Position numbers and translations under genes: made by a program. The notes beneath the pieces are model-generated. The model was not told the origin of the DNA, did not search any database, and saw only the letters and a program-made list of their open reading frames with translations. Below, piece after piece: positions 40,263-48,527 of a stretch of 64,000 bases of DNA. The stretch's first letter is position 1; each line of letters opens with the position of its first letter. Origin of the DNA: Hyphomonadaceae bacterium (GTDB lineage: Bacteria > Pseudomonadota > Alphaproteobacteria > Caulobacterales > Aquidulcibacteraceae); assembly GCA_023384105.1 (NCBI GenBank), contig JAHDXR010000009.1, forward strand, positions 1 to 64,000, read 5' to 3'.

Positions 40263-40750
40263 CAGGTCTCACCCCGGCTATCGTCTTGCGCGGCGACTAC
40301 CGATGCGGAGAGCGCGCTTTCGGCGACACGTTCGTCTTGAATAGCGACGAGCAGCGCCGCAAGTAGTGCGCGAGCGGGTGACGTTCCTTTCCAGGTGTAG
40401 GACTCGTCGTCGCCTACAAGCTCATCGAAGGCGTCAGTGTCGTTGCCCTCTTCGGGGCGGATGACCTCGCCCTCCCAAACCTCGCCGCCGGCTTGCTCGT
40501 GATGCGGCGCCCACACGGAATTGCCACCCCGCACGCCGATGGCGCGCGCTGGCAACAGTCGTTCGTGAAGGCACACCACCGCATCAAAGCTGCGAGTATA
40601 GGCGTTCCGTTCGCCGGCGCAGCCGACATGCACCGTCAGTGCTTGGTGCTCATCGCTTGGGAACAGCGCCCGGTGTATGGCGGCATCTAACTCCCGGTCG
40701 GGCTCCATGAGCGCCGATACGCGCTGCGCGAGGCTAAGAAGGCTCGGCAT
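40262..40750 (-). CDS. hypothetical phage protein
   Basis: 162 residues from ATG 40750 (sharing its A with the upstream stop). Opens MPSLLSLAQRVSALMEPDRE and has YTRSFDAVVCLHERLLP and PARALLAALLVAIQDE, patterns seen in small phage accessory proteins that I cannot name. Confidence 0.55.
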   Translation of the reverse strand: MPSLLSLAQRVSALMEPDRELDAAIHRALFPSDEHQALTVHVGCAGERNAYTRSFDAVVCLHERLLPARAIGVRGGNSVWAPHHEQAGGEVWEGEVIRPEEGNDTDAFDELVGDDESYTWKGTSPARALLAALLVAIQDERVAESALSASVVAAQDDSRGET

Positions 40751-40986
40751 CACTTACTCCCTAGGTCGGTGTTCTCAGATAACGGCGCCGTCGCAGAGCA
40801 TGCTTCTTCGTCGTCAATCTCGGTTGACCACGCGACGGTTTGCTCGACCGACACCGAGAACTTCGCGTTGCACTTCGGACAGGTGTCCTCGGTGTAGTCG
40901 TCGCTGTAGTGGTAGGGCTCATCGGCGGAGATGACGTGATTGCACTTCGGGCACTCCGGACCATGTTGATTCCAGGCCTCAGCCAT
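40750..40986 (-). CDS. zinc-ribbon protein, 78 residues
   Basis: ATG 40986 has GGAGG 9 bases upstream. Two CxxC pairs, ECPKCNHVIS and DTCPKCNAKF, 20-odd residues apart, form a zinc ribbon; the tail is acidic. It may bind nucleic acid or an RNA polymerase-type partner. Not further recognised. Confidence 0.65.
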   Translation of the reverse strand: MAEAWNQHGPECPKCNHVISADEPYHYSDDYTEDTCPKCNAKFSVSVEQTVAWSTEIDDEEACSATAPLSENTDLGSK

Positions 40987-40990
40987 CGTC

Positions 40991-41422
40991 CTATGCCTCC
41001 CGGTCTTGTTTCGAGCCGTCGCCTTGCGGGTTCGTGATCCGACAAGGCTTTTCCCGGCAGACGAGCACGTCTGCATACGTCGGGTCCTCCACGCCGCAGA
41101 ACTCACAGCGAGAGACGATTTCGCCATTGCGCAAAATCTTCTTGCACATGGGAGATTCGGCGCGGAGTGTCTCCAAATCGCGTTCGGCGACAACAAGCCG
41201 CGTGATGATGATGCAGAACATCTTCTCAAACTCGCCCCAGCTATCGTCGCGGGTCGCGTAGCCGAAATGTCTAGCGATGTTGATGAAGCGGCTCAGACGG
41301 TCCTCGGGCTTCACGCCCGACTTGTGACGCAAGCCAATATCAGCCCAGTTGTTGATTTCGCCGGGCGTCGCATTCGCCAGCCAATCCTTGAACACTTCGC
41401 GTGAACTAAGGGCGTTGCTCAT
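40991..41422 (-). CDS. hypothetical protein with Cys cluster
   Basis: 143 residues. Helical first half (SSREVFKDWLANATPGEINN) and a Cys-rich end (SRCEFCGVEDPTYADVLVCR). Gene ends with the ribosome site of the next gene. Not recognised. Confidence 0.5.
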   Translation of the reverse strand: MSNALSSREVFKDWLANATPGEINNWADIGLRHKSGVKPEDRLSRFINIARHFGYATRDDSWGEFEKMFCIIITRLVVAERDLETLRAESPMCKKILRNGEIVSRCEFCGVEDPTYADVLVCREKPCRITNPQGDGSKQDREA

Positions 41423-41821
41423 TTAGGCTTGCTCCTTCTGGAAGCCCGCTTTAACGAGGGCAGTCGCGACCATTAGGCCGGTCAATTCCGCCCAAGTGCT
41501 CGGCTCGAAAAACGTCTTGTTGCCGCGCCGGTAGAGATCGCGCGGACGGTGGCCGCTATCGGCGCAGATGTCATTCCACGCATCGCGCATGGCAGCGCTA
41601 ACAATCTCGATAATGAGTTTGTCGGACACGACCGCCGGCGCTGGATAGATCGTGAACTCGCGGTCGCCATCCCAGCCGCTTGTGATTTCGTCGCACTCCG
41701 CCCGAGTGTAGCGCCCGGCGTCATGCATGAACGCGCTGTAGCCGCAGCGGTTGGCGCGCCAATACAGATTGCGCGTGCGGTCGTAAATCACGAAGCGCGG
41801 TTCGTCTTGGCCGTTGCTCAT
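41423..41821 (-). CDS. hypothetical phage protein, 132 residues
   Basis: ATG 41821 overlaps the upstream stop (ATGA). Begins MSNGQDEPRFVIYDRTRNLY and continues WRANRCGYSAFMHDAGRYTR, a pattern seen in phage accessory proteins. Mixed alpha/beta; not recognised. Confidence 0.55.
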   Translation of the reverse strand: MSNGQDEPRFVIYDRTRNLYWRANRCGYSAFMHDAGRYTRAECDEITSGWDGDREFTIYPAPAVVSDKLIIEIVSAAMRDAWNDICADSGHRPRDLYRRGNKTFFEPSTWAELTGLMVATALVKAGFQKEQA

Positions 41822-42096
41822 GTCTGATCTGCCTTTGCAATGTCTGGTTCGCATGGGAAGTCGGCCATAGCCTTCAGCGGAAACCACCAGATAAAGGCGT
41901 CCCACTCGTCGGGCGCTCGCATGTGCACGTAGGTCTGCCAGCGCCACGAACGCGCGCCACGCTCCGAACGCCACGCGACTAGGATGCTGTCGCCGTCGCT
42001 GAAGTCGGGCTTCCCGTTTTTGTCCGGCACAAAGAGCACATCGTCTCCGAACTCCGGCAAAGCGTGATCGACGTGAATCCACTTAGGCTCGTACAT
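41818..42096 (-). CDS. DUF551-like protein
   Basis: 92 residues. KWIHVDHALPEFGDDVLFVP, SILVAWRSERGARSW and DEWDAFIWWFPL follow the DUF551 pattern of short phage proteins. ATG shares its A with the Dam stop. Function unknown for the family. Confidence 0.6.
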   Translation of the reverse strand: MYEPKWIHVDHALPEFGDDVLFVPDKNGKPDFSDGDSILVAWRSERGARSWRWQTYVHMRAPDEWDAFIWWFPLKAMADFPCEPDIAKADQT

Positions 42097-43043
42097 CACT
42101 CGGCCTTCTCCTGTGCTGAGCAGTTGGGGCGCGCGAAAAGCGGCAGATGCAGCCGGTCCAGCGCGGCGCAGGCCTGCGGATTTATCCATAGAACTTCCGT
42201 GCGCGGACGTGCGCCGTCAGCGTGAGCGAGCGTTTCCACACGGCGCCAATCAGAGAGCGCTTCGTCGTAAAGCTCGGTGGGATAGCCAGCGATCAGCACC
42301 ATTGCTTCAAGGTTGCGCGCCTCGCGCAGCAGTTCGGCGTGCTCCTCGGTCGTCATCTCGTGCCGGTAATTTCCCCGACCGCGCCCGCTTGTCATCCATG
42401 TGCGCGTTTCATGCACATATGGCGGGTCAAGATAGACAAGCGTCTTCGGCCCGTCGTGCTGCGCCATGCAGGCCTTGGCGTCGCGATTTTCAATGATGAC
42501 GCCGCGGAGCCGCTCAATCGTGAATTGGAGCGCTTCGGCGTAGTTCACCCAGTCGTGCGCCGGTGTCGTGCCGGAACGGTTCGAGTTGGCGCGGAAGCCG
42601 CTCACGACGCCGCTGGCGCTATCTGAGCCGTGCCCCATGAAAGCCCGGATCACCAGGCGGCGCGCGCGCTCCACTGGCTCCTCAGCCTCTTCGTAGGCAG
42701 CCAGGAACTCATCTCGCGAAAACGGCGTCAGCCGCAGTTGTTCGATCAGCTCTGGGGCTTGCGTGCGATTCCGTAACACCCGGAACAGATTGACGACCTC
42801 GCCATCGAGCTCGTTGTAGACCTCAGCATAAGACCGCTCCTTGCGCAGCAGCACAGACGCGGCGCCGCCAAATGGCTCGACGTACACTCGATGCGGCGGG
42901 AAGTGCGCGAGCGTCCAGGGCGCGAGCTTCCACTTGCCACCATGATAGCGTAGCACGGGCCGCGTGGGGGCGTCAGCGAGCGTCAACGGCTTGAGTCCTC
43001 CAAGGACGGGGCTTGCGGCGAGTAGTTCGCTTCCATCACTCAC
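42096..43043 (-). CDS. DNA adenine methyltransferase (D12 class)
   Basis: 315 residues from GTG 43043 (CGGAGAT upstream). LRYHGGKWKLAPWTLAHFPP, YVEPFGGAASVLLRK (SAM-binding) and LVYLDPPYVHETRTW (catalytic DPPY) place it in the D12 class with Dam. It probably methylates the N6 of adenine, as a second orphan modification enzyme with the cytosine methyltransferase nearby. Confidence 0.9.
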   Translation of the reverse strand: MSDGSELLAASPVLGGLKPLTLADAPTRPVLRYHGGKWKLAPWTLAHFPPHRVYVEPFGGAASVLLRKERSYAEVYNELDGEVVNLFRVLRNRTQAPELIEQLRLTPFSRDEFLAAYEEAEEPVERARRLVIRAFMGHGSDSASGVVSGFRANSNRSGTTPAHDWVNYAEALQFTIERLRGVIIENRDAKACMAQHDGPKTLVYLDPPYVHETRTWMTSGRGRGNYRHEMTTEEHAELLREARNLEAMVLIAGYPTELYDEALSDWRRVETLAHADGARPRTEVLWINPQACAALDRLHLPLFARPNCSAQEKAE

Positions 43044-43082
43044 ATCTCCGTATTCTCTGGTAATAGGGCGGGGGAGGAAGGG

Positions 43083-43427
43083 TTAGGCGGCTTCGCTCTG
43101 AGCGCGCGGGAGCGGGCCGTCGCGATCTCCGCAAACCCAGCGTGTCTTTTCCTCGACATCGAACTTTTCGGAGTCGACAAAAGCGACCGCGCCGCCGGTG
43201 AACTCAGGCCCCGTGATGTCGAAGATGAAGCGTTCGCACTTTGGGCATGTTGCCTTGTAGGCGTGGCCAAGCATTGCCGTGATCTCGACGGGCTCACCGC
43301 AACAGATCGGGCGATCCAGCGCCTTATCCCATCCGAGCGCGTCAGCCGCGTCATCGTACGTTTTGACGGGCTGGCGCCACTCGGGAGCGAGCCGTGCATC
43401 CGCCAATGCTTGCAGGGATTGCGTCAT
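43083..43427 (-). CDS. hypothetical zinc-binding protein
   Basis: 114 residues from ATG 43427, sharing its A with the upstream stop. PICCGEPVEITAMLGHAYKA then TCPKCERFIF form a likely zinc ribbon in the middle. Not recognised. Confidence 0.55.
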   Translation of the reverse strand: MTQSLQALADARLAPEWRQPVKTYDDAADALGWDKALDRPICCGEPVEITAMLGHAYKATCPKCERFIFDITGPEFTGGAVAFVDSEKFDVEEKTRWVCGDRDGPLPRAQSEAA

Positions 43428-43870
43428 CACGTCTCTCCTTGGTCGGTTATCTGTTCGGGGTGGGGGTGGGAGCGTGGCAGCGGGCCAAATGCGCGCTCGC
43501 TGATCGGGTGCATGACCAGTTCCTGCGGCAGGCGCGCAAACACCCAAGGGAAAATACCCTTCGCTCTTTCGAGCACTTCAGCGGGGTGCATCGTCAGCGA
43601 CGGCGCGAGAATGGTGGAGCTAGACTTGGGCCGCTTGTCGGCGCTGCAATCCCACCACGCCAGCGCCGATTTGCCGTAGCCGCCAAGCCGCGAAAACGTC
43701 GCCACGTAGAGCTGGGTGTAGGACGGATATTGTAACGTGCCATCGCACCAGTTGAAGTTGATCGTGTGATGCCGAAACTTGCGTCCGGTGTGCTCCCACA
43801 CGTAGTGGCCGATCTCGCGGGGACCGCAGCCCACGTAGAACCAGCCCTCAAGCTCAAGGTCGCTACTCAT
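43427..43870 (-). CDS. hypothetical phage protein, 147 residues
   Basis: Aromatic-rich (LEGWFYVGCGPREIGHYVWE, NFNWCDGTLQYPSYTQLYVA). Ends with TDQGET, whose codons contain the next gene's ribosome site, as also at the end of the DUF4326 gene. Not recognised. Confidence 0.5.
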   Translation of the reverse strand: MSSDLELEGWFYVGCGPREIGHYVWEHTGRKFRHHTINFNWCDGTLQYPSYTQLYVATFSRLGGYGKSALAWWDCSADKRPKSSSTILAPSLTMHPAEVLERAKGIFPWVFARLPQELVMHPISERAFGPLPRSHPHPEQITDQGET

Positions 43871-43905
43871 CTAGGCTTGTCCTGGGCTATGACGCGCGGG
43901 ATCAT
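43867..43905 (-). CDS. 12-codon coupling mini-ORF
   Basis: ATG 43905 overlaps the upstream stop (ATGA), the frame encodes MIPRVIAQDKPR, and its stop overlaps the next ATG (ATGA). It fits exactly between two coupled genes and may only carry ribosomes across. Confidence 0.25.
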   Translation of the reverse strand: MIPRVIAQDKPR

Positions 43906-44222
43906 GAGCGCCCTCCCCTCGCGTCGACTTCGTTGTAGAGACCGCGCGTCACGTCCGGACACACAGCGACAGTGACGCCGTGCTTCTGCATCAGCGCTTC
44001 GCAGTACTGGACGATGGTGTCGCGCGCGAAAGCGATGGTGAACACGGTCGTATCGGTGAAGCGGCAGACCCGAGACGAGAGCCATGAGTTGGCGAAAGGC
44101 TCGCCGTATTTTGTCCGCACGGCTTCGACGAAAGCGAGCGTTGCGCCGCTGGGTTCGGGGGAGCGCAAAGCCCGCGCAGTCGGCAGAGCGCGAGGATTGG
44201 CGTCTTCGTCGGTCGGGGTCAT
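43902..44222 (-). CDS. hypothetical protein, 106 residues
   Basis: ATG overlaps the replication gene stop (ATGA). After a Pro-rich start it reads TLAFVEAVRTKYGEPFANSW, DTTVFTIAFARDTIVQYCEA, a mixed alpha/beta pattern. Not recognised. Its position after the replication gene is where a helicase loader might be, but it is too short. Confidence 0.5.
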   Translation of the reverse strand: MTPTDEDANPRALPTARALRSPEPSGATLAFVEAVRTKYGEPFANSWLSSRVCRFTDTTVFTIAFARDTIVQYCEALMQKHGVTVAVCPDVTRGLYNEVDARGGRS

Positions 44223-45136
44223 GCCACGGCCTCATCGGCAACGCCCAGCTTCTCGCGCTGCTCGCGCAGGAACGCTTCGTGCGCCGCTTTGCGGGCTGTG
44301 GGATCTTCGTCGGGGATCGGCTTTCGCGATGTGGCTCGGCGCCGGGGTGCGCGCCCTCCCCCGATCGAGGGGGAGGGAGGGCGCGCTGGTTCGGTCGGCG
44401 CCGGCGCTGGTTCAGGCGCTGTAGGTTCAGAACTAGAAGAAGAATTGGAATTGGAAATTGGAAGATGGGGGTTAACCCCCGTGACGCTCGCGCTAGCGCT
44501 TGTCGCGCCAGCGTTTTTTTCTCCACAGTCACGCTTATCCACCGTGACCGTCACGTGACGCGTCACGTTCTCAGCGTGACGCTTGGGCGTGACGCGCGTG
44601 ACGCTGTCGGCCTTCTTGCGCTCGCGATAACGGCGCGCTCGTTCGCGTGCGGCAATGCGCTTTTCCTCCGCTCGGAACGCCGTCGCGGCGTTGGCGTCCA
44701 CGACCGCGGCAAGCCGCGGATTGCCGCCCAGCGCGCCGTTCTCGGCGTCCTGGGCGTCCTTCGCCGCTTCGCGCACCATGCGCCGGCAAAAGATCACACC
44801 GGGGCCCAAGTAGTGCCCGCCATCGGTGCGGCTGTAGACGCCGTTGCGGCCCAGCTCTTTGATGTAGGCGGCGACTTCCTCTTCGCTGTCGCCGAGGATT
44901 TTAGCTAGCTCGGCGTAGGTCGGAACGCGGCCGGCGATGAGCAAATAGCCGCGCGGCTCGGCGGCGTGCATCAGCCCGAATAGGTCAACCCAGAACGAGC
45001 GCGCCGCGCGCGAGCACAAACGCAGCGCCTGGTCGCTGCGCAAATCTGTCGGGAAGAGCTGGAGGTACGGACGGCGCTTCTTCGGCGCTCGCACGCCCGA
45101 CTCCCCGCTCTTGTGTCCAGTCGGCTCTTCAGCCAT
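44219..45136 (-). CDS. phage replication protein with winged-helix N-terminus
   Basis: 305 residues from ATG 45136 (TAGGAG 8 bases upstream). The N-terminal ~120 residues (YLQLFPTDLRSDQALRLCSR, FWVDLFGLMHAAEPRGYLLI, VPTYAELAKILGDSEEEVAA) match the winged-helix domain of phage replication initiators. A basic linker, a Ser/Pro-rich spacer and a charged C-terminus follow. The DNA of the middle holds an iteron cluster and an AT-rich tract, as lambda O does. So it likely binds its own gene to start replication. Confidence 0.7.
   Translation of the reverse strand: MAEEPTGHKSGESGVRAPKKRRPYLQLFPTDLRSDQALRLCSRAARSFWVDLFGLMHAAEPRGYLLIAGRVPTYAELAKILGDSEEEVAAYIKELGRNGVYSRTDGGHYLGPGVIFCRRMVREAAKDAQDAENGALGGNPRLAAVVDANAATAFRAEEKRIAARERARRYRERKKADSVTRVTPKRHAENVTRHVTVTVDKRDCGEKNAGATSASASVTGVNPHLPISNSNSSSSSEPTAPEPAPAPTEPARPPSPSIGGGRAPRRRATSRKPIPDEDPTARKAAHEAFLREQREKLGVADEAVA
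44425..44612. other. candidate replication origin inside the replication gene
   Basis: From 44481 to 44605 the motif CGTGACG(C), in either direction, occurs about eight times (e.g. 44481, 44543-44567 as a nested palindrome, 44575, 44587, 44597). Beside it lies an AT-rich tract at about 44427-44470 (AAGAAGAATTGGAATTGG) and a T8 run at 44513. Iterons plus an AT-rich stretch within the initiator gene is the lambda ori plan. Not proven functional. Confidence 0.45.
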
Positions 45137-45209
45137 ATTCCTAGCTCCTACACACAAACGCGTTTCGACGTTCTGGGCGTCAGCGGCTCTCATCCCGCTG
45201 GCGCCCATT

Positions 45210-45371
45210 TCATTTCAAGCGCGAGCGCTCTCCCCTCTCGCGAAAGAAAATCGAGAGCGCGGCAAATGTTGCGGCAAAGCAGATGAAGGCGACAAAGGCG
45301 GGGATGAGGGGCGCAAGCTCGCGCCAGCGCTCCGCCTGTTCGATCCGGGCGATGATCTCGGCGCCGGTCAT
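45210..45371 (-). CDS. 53-residue membrane protein
   Basis: ATG 45371 overlaps the upstream stop. Charged N-terminal helix (TGAEIIARIEQAERWRELAP), one membrane span (LIPAFVAFICFAATFAALSI), basic tail. Pairs with the 33-residue membrane protein upstream. Function unknown. Confidence 0.5.
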   Translation of the reverse strand: MTGAEIIARIEQAERWRELAPLIPAFVAFICFAATFAALSIFFRERGERSRLK

Positions 45372-45469
45372 CGGACCAGCCCGCGATGAATGAGAACGGC
45401 TGTAGCGCCGCCTAATGCGAACGCAGCGGCCATGCAGAGCCAGAACGCTTCTTGCGTCATCGCGATCAT
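45368..45469 (-). CDS. 33-residue membrane protein
   Basis: Coupled by ATGA at both ends. MIAMTQEAFWLCMAAAFALG then GATAVLIHRGLVR: one span with a short basic end. Function unknown. Confidence 0.45.
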   Translation of the reverse strand: MIAMTQEAFWLCMAAAFALGGATAVLIHRGLVR

Positions 45470-45759
45470 GGCCGCCTCCGCGCGGTGGCGAGACGCCAGC
45501 GGAAGCTTTCGCCCATGCCGCCGGCGATGCGGGCAAGGCCGGGTGAAGCGCACTCGACCAGGCGCTTGGCCTCGAGGATGCGCAGCACGCCGGCGAGATT
45601 GCCGGGCCGATAGGCGGTGAGGCTGGCGAGTTCGGCGGTGGTCTTTTCCCCATCGCGCAGCGCTTCGATCAAGGCTTTGCGCTTAGTGCCGGCGCGCGGC
45701 GCGAGCTGGCGTCTGCCGCGCGAGGCCGGCGCAGAGCGTGAGATCCACGGGCGGGTCAT
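45466..45759 (-). CDS. winged-helix-like DNA-binding protein
   Basis: 97 residues. Basic start, then KRKALIEALRDGEKTTAELA, SLTAYRPGNLAGVLRILEAK, RLVECASPG: helix-turn-helix plus wing. Likely a small regulator; target unknown. Confidence 0.55.
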   Translation of the reverse strand: MTRPWISRSAPASRGRRQLAPRAGTKRKALIEALRDGEKTTAELASLTAYRPGNLAGVLRILEAKRLVECASPGLARIAGGMGESFRWRLATARRRP

Positions 45760-46331
45760 CGCCCGCCCCTTCGAACCGAGATGATGGATCTGGCGCTGGC
45801 GATCACGTCAGCGGCGGGGACGGCTTCGAGCGATTTGATCCTGCGTGACTCGGCGGCGCGGGCGCCGGGGGACGGAACGTCCGCGCCGCCTTCATCCTCA
45901 CCGCTCTGGGGAGCGGGCGGAGAACTGGGTTTGGCTTCTTCGATCGCTTGCGCGTGCGCGATGCGCTTGGCGCGGAGCGTTTCGGTGCGTGACTTTGCCG
46001 GCTGATCTGCGCGCGCAGCCGGCGCCGCGCTTTCTTTCCCCCGCGCCGTGTGAAAATCGGCAGCGGCAGCTGCAGCTTGGGGTGCGCCGGAGGCATCGCG
46101 CAACACCTCCGGCGCGTTCGCTTCAGCGGTCGTGGTTTGTCGTGGTGCTGAAGCGGATTTCGTTGGATCGGACGGATCGTCATCGGCCGCGACGAACGCC
46201 TCTGCGCGCTCCGCGAGTTCTTCGAGACCGTCCACAAGCAGCTCGCGCCGGGCGTCGCCAGCATCAAGCAGCGCGTTTGATAGGCGCTCCATGGCGATAG
46301 CGCCACGCCGAATGAGATCGGGCGCGGTCAT
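45756..46331 (-). CDS. Ala/Pro-rich hypothetical protein
   Basis: 191 residues; a helical start (GAIAMERLSNALLDAGDARR) then largely low-complexity Ala, Ser, Pro, Glu. Overlaps both neighbours. No domain seen. Confidence 0.5.
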   Translation of the reverse strand: MTAPDLIRRGAIAMERLSNALLDAGDARRELLVDGLEELAERAEAFVAADDDPSDPTKSASAPRQTTTAEANAPEVLRDASGAPQAAAAAADFHTARGKESAAPAARADQPAKSRTETLRAKRIAHAQAIEEAKPSSPPAPQSGEDEGGADVPSPGARAAESRRIKSLEAVPAADVIASARSIISVRRGGR

Positions 46332-46552
46332 GGAAGTTGGCTCTTGCGATAGGGCTGCGGGCGACGCTCAAGCGCGCCGGGATCAGCTTGGTTGATGCGG
46401 AAAATCACACCGAGCGGGATGCAGCGCGAGACCCGGAACGCCTTGGCGATCTCGCCAGCGCTCCAGCCGGCATCCCAGCAATTCAGAACGCTCAGATGGA
46501 ATTCATCCTTCTCACGTTCGGATACGTTGGGACGGGTGGCGAGCGTCGTCAT
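46328..46552 (-). CDS. GcrA-like / HTH regulator
   Basis: 74 residues from ATG 46552 (ATGA overlap). HLSVLNCWDAGWSAGEIAKA then FRVSRCIPLGVIFRINQ resembles the N-terminal HTH of GcrA-type cell-cycle regulators (W..G.SA.EIA...). Methylation-linked regulation would fit the methyltransferases nearby, as inference only. Confidence 0.5.
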   Translation of the reverse strand: MTTLATRPNVSEREKDEFHLSVLNCWDAGWSAGEIAKAFRVSRCIPLGVIFRINQADPGALERRPQPYRKSQLP

Positions 46553-47070
46553 GTCGCCTCCCCTTGCTGAACGTGGGTCCATCCCTTGCCGGTGACGACA
46601 CGATGGATTGCGAAGTGCGAGACGCCGAACTCCCGGGCGAGCGCGCTCGCGCTATTCGGTCCTTTAGAGTGACGAACGTGCCTGCGCCTGATTTCTCGGA
46701 CTGCCTCGTCCGTCAGTTTCGCCGCCGCCGCTCGCGTCCCTTTATTGTGAGTGCCGTGGCGATCTCGGTCGCGTTGGTTTTCGCGGGCCGTGGCCCAGCG
46801 CAAGTTCGTCACCGCGTTATGGGTGCGCACTCCGTCGTTGTGCGCCGCTTCGTGCTCGGGTGTTGGTCGCGGGCCGAGGTAAGTGAGGGCGACCAACACA
46901 TGCACGCCGATCTGACGAAAACGCTCGCCATCGTGAACGTTGACACGGCGATATCCGTCGCTGTCGAGCCAGCCATCTAACTCACGCGTCTTTCCGAGAA
47001 CGCGCCCGTCCTTGCTCACTCTGCAACGATAGCCGGGCACGGGCGCAAAGGCGGAATCGAACGCGCTCAT
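46549..47070 (-). CDS. HNH homing endonuclease (NUMOD type)
   Basis: 173 residues from ATG 47070. GYRCRVSKDGRVLGKTRELD (NUMOD4-like), then HVLVALTYLGPRPTPEHEAA, HNDGVRTHNAVTNLRWATAR (HNH core) and a C-terminal HTH for target recognition (LTDEAVREIRRRHVR, LAREFGVSHFAIHRVVTG). A free-standing homing enzyme inserted among accessory genes, yet coupled to its neighbours by ATGA overlaps. Confidence 0.85.
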   Translation of the reverse strand: MSAFDSAFAPVPGYRCRVSKDGRVLGKTRELDGWLDSDGYRRVNVHDGERFRQIGVHVLVALTYLGPRPTPEHEAAHNDGVRTHNAVTNLRWATARENQRDRDRHGTHNKGTRAAAAKLTDEAVREIRRRHVRHSKGPNSASALAREFGVSHFAIHRVVTGKGWTHVQQGEAT

Positions 47071-47267
47071 CCGATAAACCCCGAGCACAAGAGCCAGGCG
47101 CACTGGACGCCCAACAACCCTGAGACGCCGGCGCGAAGCCAGCGCCGCTCAAACCAGCACGCAGAGCAAAACGTGATCGCCGCCAGCATCGCTGCGAGCA
47201 CGATCCAGAACAACGGATGCGCCGCGAGTTCAGCGCCAAGGCGTGAAAGGGCTTGGGAGACGATCAT
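47067..47267 (-). CDS. two-span membrane protein, 66 residues
   Basis: Two hydrophobic helices (LFWIVLAAMLAAITFCSACW and LRAGVSGLLGVQCAWLLC). Coupled to both neighbours. Not recognised. Confidence 0.5.
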   Translation of the reverse strand: MIVSQALSRLGAELAAHPLFWIVLAAMLAAITFCSACWFERRWLRAGVSGLLGVQCAWLLCSGFIG

Positions 47268-47830
47268 GCGGCCGCCTGCCCTTCAGGGCGCCAGAGTCGC
47301 CGCGTCTCGCCCTGTGCGTTCGTCCAGTTCGTCCACTGGCGTTCGAGCAACATCGCGCAGACGCGCGCGGATTTGCGATCGCAGCCAACACGCAAGCGCG
47401 TGCAGAGCTTCAGCAGCTCCGGCCGCCACAGACAATTCAGCAACACTTGCGGCGCAAGGTAGTATTCACTGTAGGTGCGATAGCCCCACTCACCTGCGAG
47501 GGAGCCGTCTTCTTCGACGCGGAGAATGGCCCAGTGCGGCGGGCGCTTCTCTCGCATTTTCTCCAACAGCGAAGGCGCGGGAAGCAAATGCACGGTACTG
47601 CAAACCGCACTGAATAGCGGCCCCTGCGAAGGCAAGCGCACGGCGCTATCGCCGTCGCCTTTCACCTCAATACCGAAGATGCCGTCTTTGGTGATCGCCG
47701 CGAGGTCGATACGCGCAGCGCCCATCGCGCCGCAGACAAACTCCGGCACGATCAGCGCATCGGGACGATGGGCGCGCAACCACTCGACGCCGAGCGCGGT
47801 CAGCTTCTCAGCAGGCCATTGCTTTATCAT
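47264..47830 (-). CDS. PD-(D/E)XK nuclease-like protein
   Basis: 188 residues. The pattern GVEWLRAHRPDALIVPEF, GAARIDLAAITKDGIFGIEV, KGDGDSAVRLPSQ places an Asp in RIDL and Glu-x-Lys in IEVKGD at the distances of PD-(D/E)XK nucleases, and DSAVRLPSQ follows as in MmcB-like repair nucleases. The C-terminal part is helical. Likely cuts or processes phage DNA. Confidence 0.65.
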   Translation of the reverse strand: MIKQWPAEKLTALGVEWLRAHRPDALIVPEFVCGAMGAARIDLAAITKDGIFGIEVKGDGDSAVRLPSQGPLFSAVCSTVHLLPAPSLLEKMREKRPPHWAILRVEEDGSLAGEWGYRTYSEYYLAPQVLLNCLWRPELLKLCTRLRVGCDRKSARVCAMLLERQWTNWTNAQGETRRLWRPEGQAAA

Positions 47831-48078
47831 GCGCCCCTCGCCTTTCGCTTCGGCTTTGCTCCACCAACAGGCGCATCAGCAGCGCGGACCATCTCGGCGC
47901 CGAGCGGGGTGACAAAGCCGGAATGCACGGCGTAGCCGAGTTTGGTCAGCGCTTGCTCTTGCGAGCCGATGAAGGCGCCGAGCTGGTGCGGGCGCTTCAA
48001 GGCCTCGCGCATCTTCTTCTGCAGCCCTTCCGGGACTTGCTCGAAGGCGGCGATGAGGCGGGTGTCGTGCTTGCTCAT
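47827..48078 (-). CDS. hypothetical protein, 83 residues
   Basis: Helical (RLIAAFEQVPEGLQKKMREA, EQALTKLGYAVHSGF) with a basic tail. ATGA overlaps at both ends. Not recognised. Confidence 0.5.
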   Translation of the reverse strand: MSKHDTRLIAAFEQVPEGLQKKMREALKRPHQLGAFIGSQEQALTKLGYAVHSGFVTPLGAEMVRAADAPVGGAKPKRKARGA

Positions 48079-48527
48079 CGCCCGCCCCGCTCAAGCTGCA
48101 TCGGAATGGTGCGGCCAAGCTTGGCCGCGGCGCAGATCACACAGGCGCAGGGCTTGGAAGGCGCGGCGTCGATCGCCCGCCCGGCGGCGTCGCAAATCGC
48201 CTCCACGCCCTTCGTCGTGAGCACCGTCTCAAGGCCTTGGGTCAGACGCTGCACGGCGAGGAAACCGGCGCGGACGAGATGCGGGAAGCGCTTTTCGGCC
48301 CACTCGGGCCATTCGCCCCAGCACGCGCCAACGTCCCAGAGATGAAGCACGGCGATGTCGAGCGCCTCGTCATCAAGGCCTGCGTAACCGCGCGCCGAGA
48401 ACCGGCCTTGCACTATCGCCAGTTCGCTGTCGCCCAGCGCGAGCGGTGAAGGCGCGGTCGCGTGCGCTTCGATCGCGCTCGCCAGCGCGCCGGGCCGTAA
48501 GCCTTTTTGCCGAGCCCCCCGCGCCAT
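48075..48527 (-). CDS. hypothetical protein, 150 residues
   Basis: Reads RFSARGYAGLDDEALDIAVL, HLWDVGACWGEWPEWAEKRF and ends in ACVICAAAKLGRTIP with a CxxC pair. Mostly helical. Not recognised. Confidence 0.5.
   Translation of the reverse strand: MARGARQKGLRPGALASAIEAHATAPSPLALGDSELAIVQGRFSARGYAGLDDEALDIAVLHLWDVGACWGEWPEWAEKRFPHLVRAGFLAVQRLTQGLETVLTTKGVEAICDAAGRAIDAAPSKPCACVICAAAKLGRTIPMQLERGGR

Noticed and set aside
43040-43399. 119-codon minus-strand frame overlapping the CxxC gene
   Set aside because: Ser/Arg-rich, without ribosome site; the alternative frame has a zinc-ribbon pattern and coupled start.
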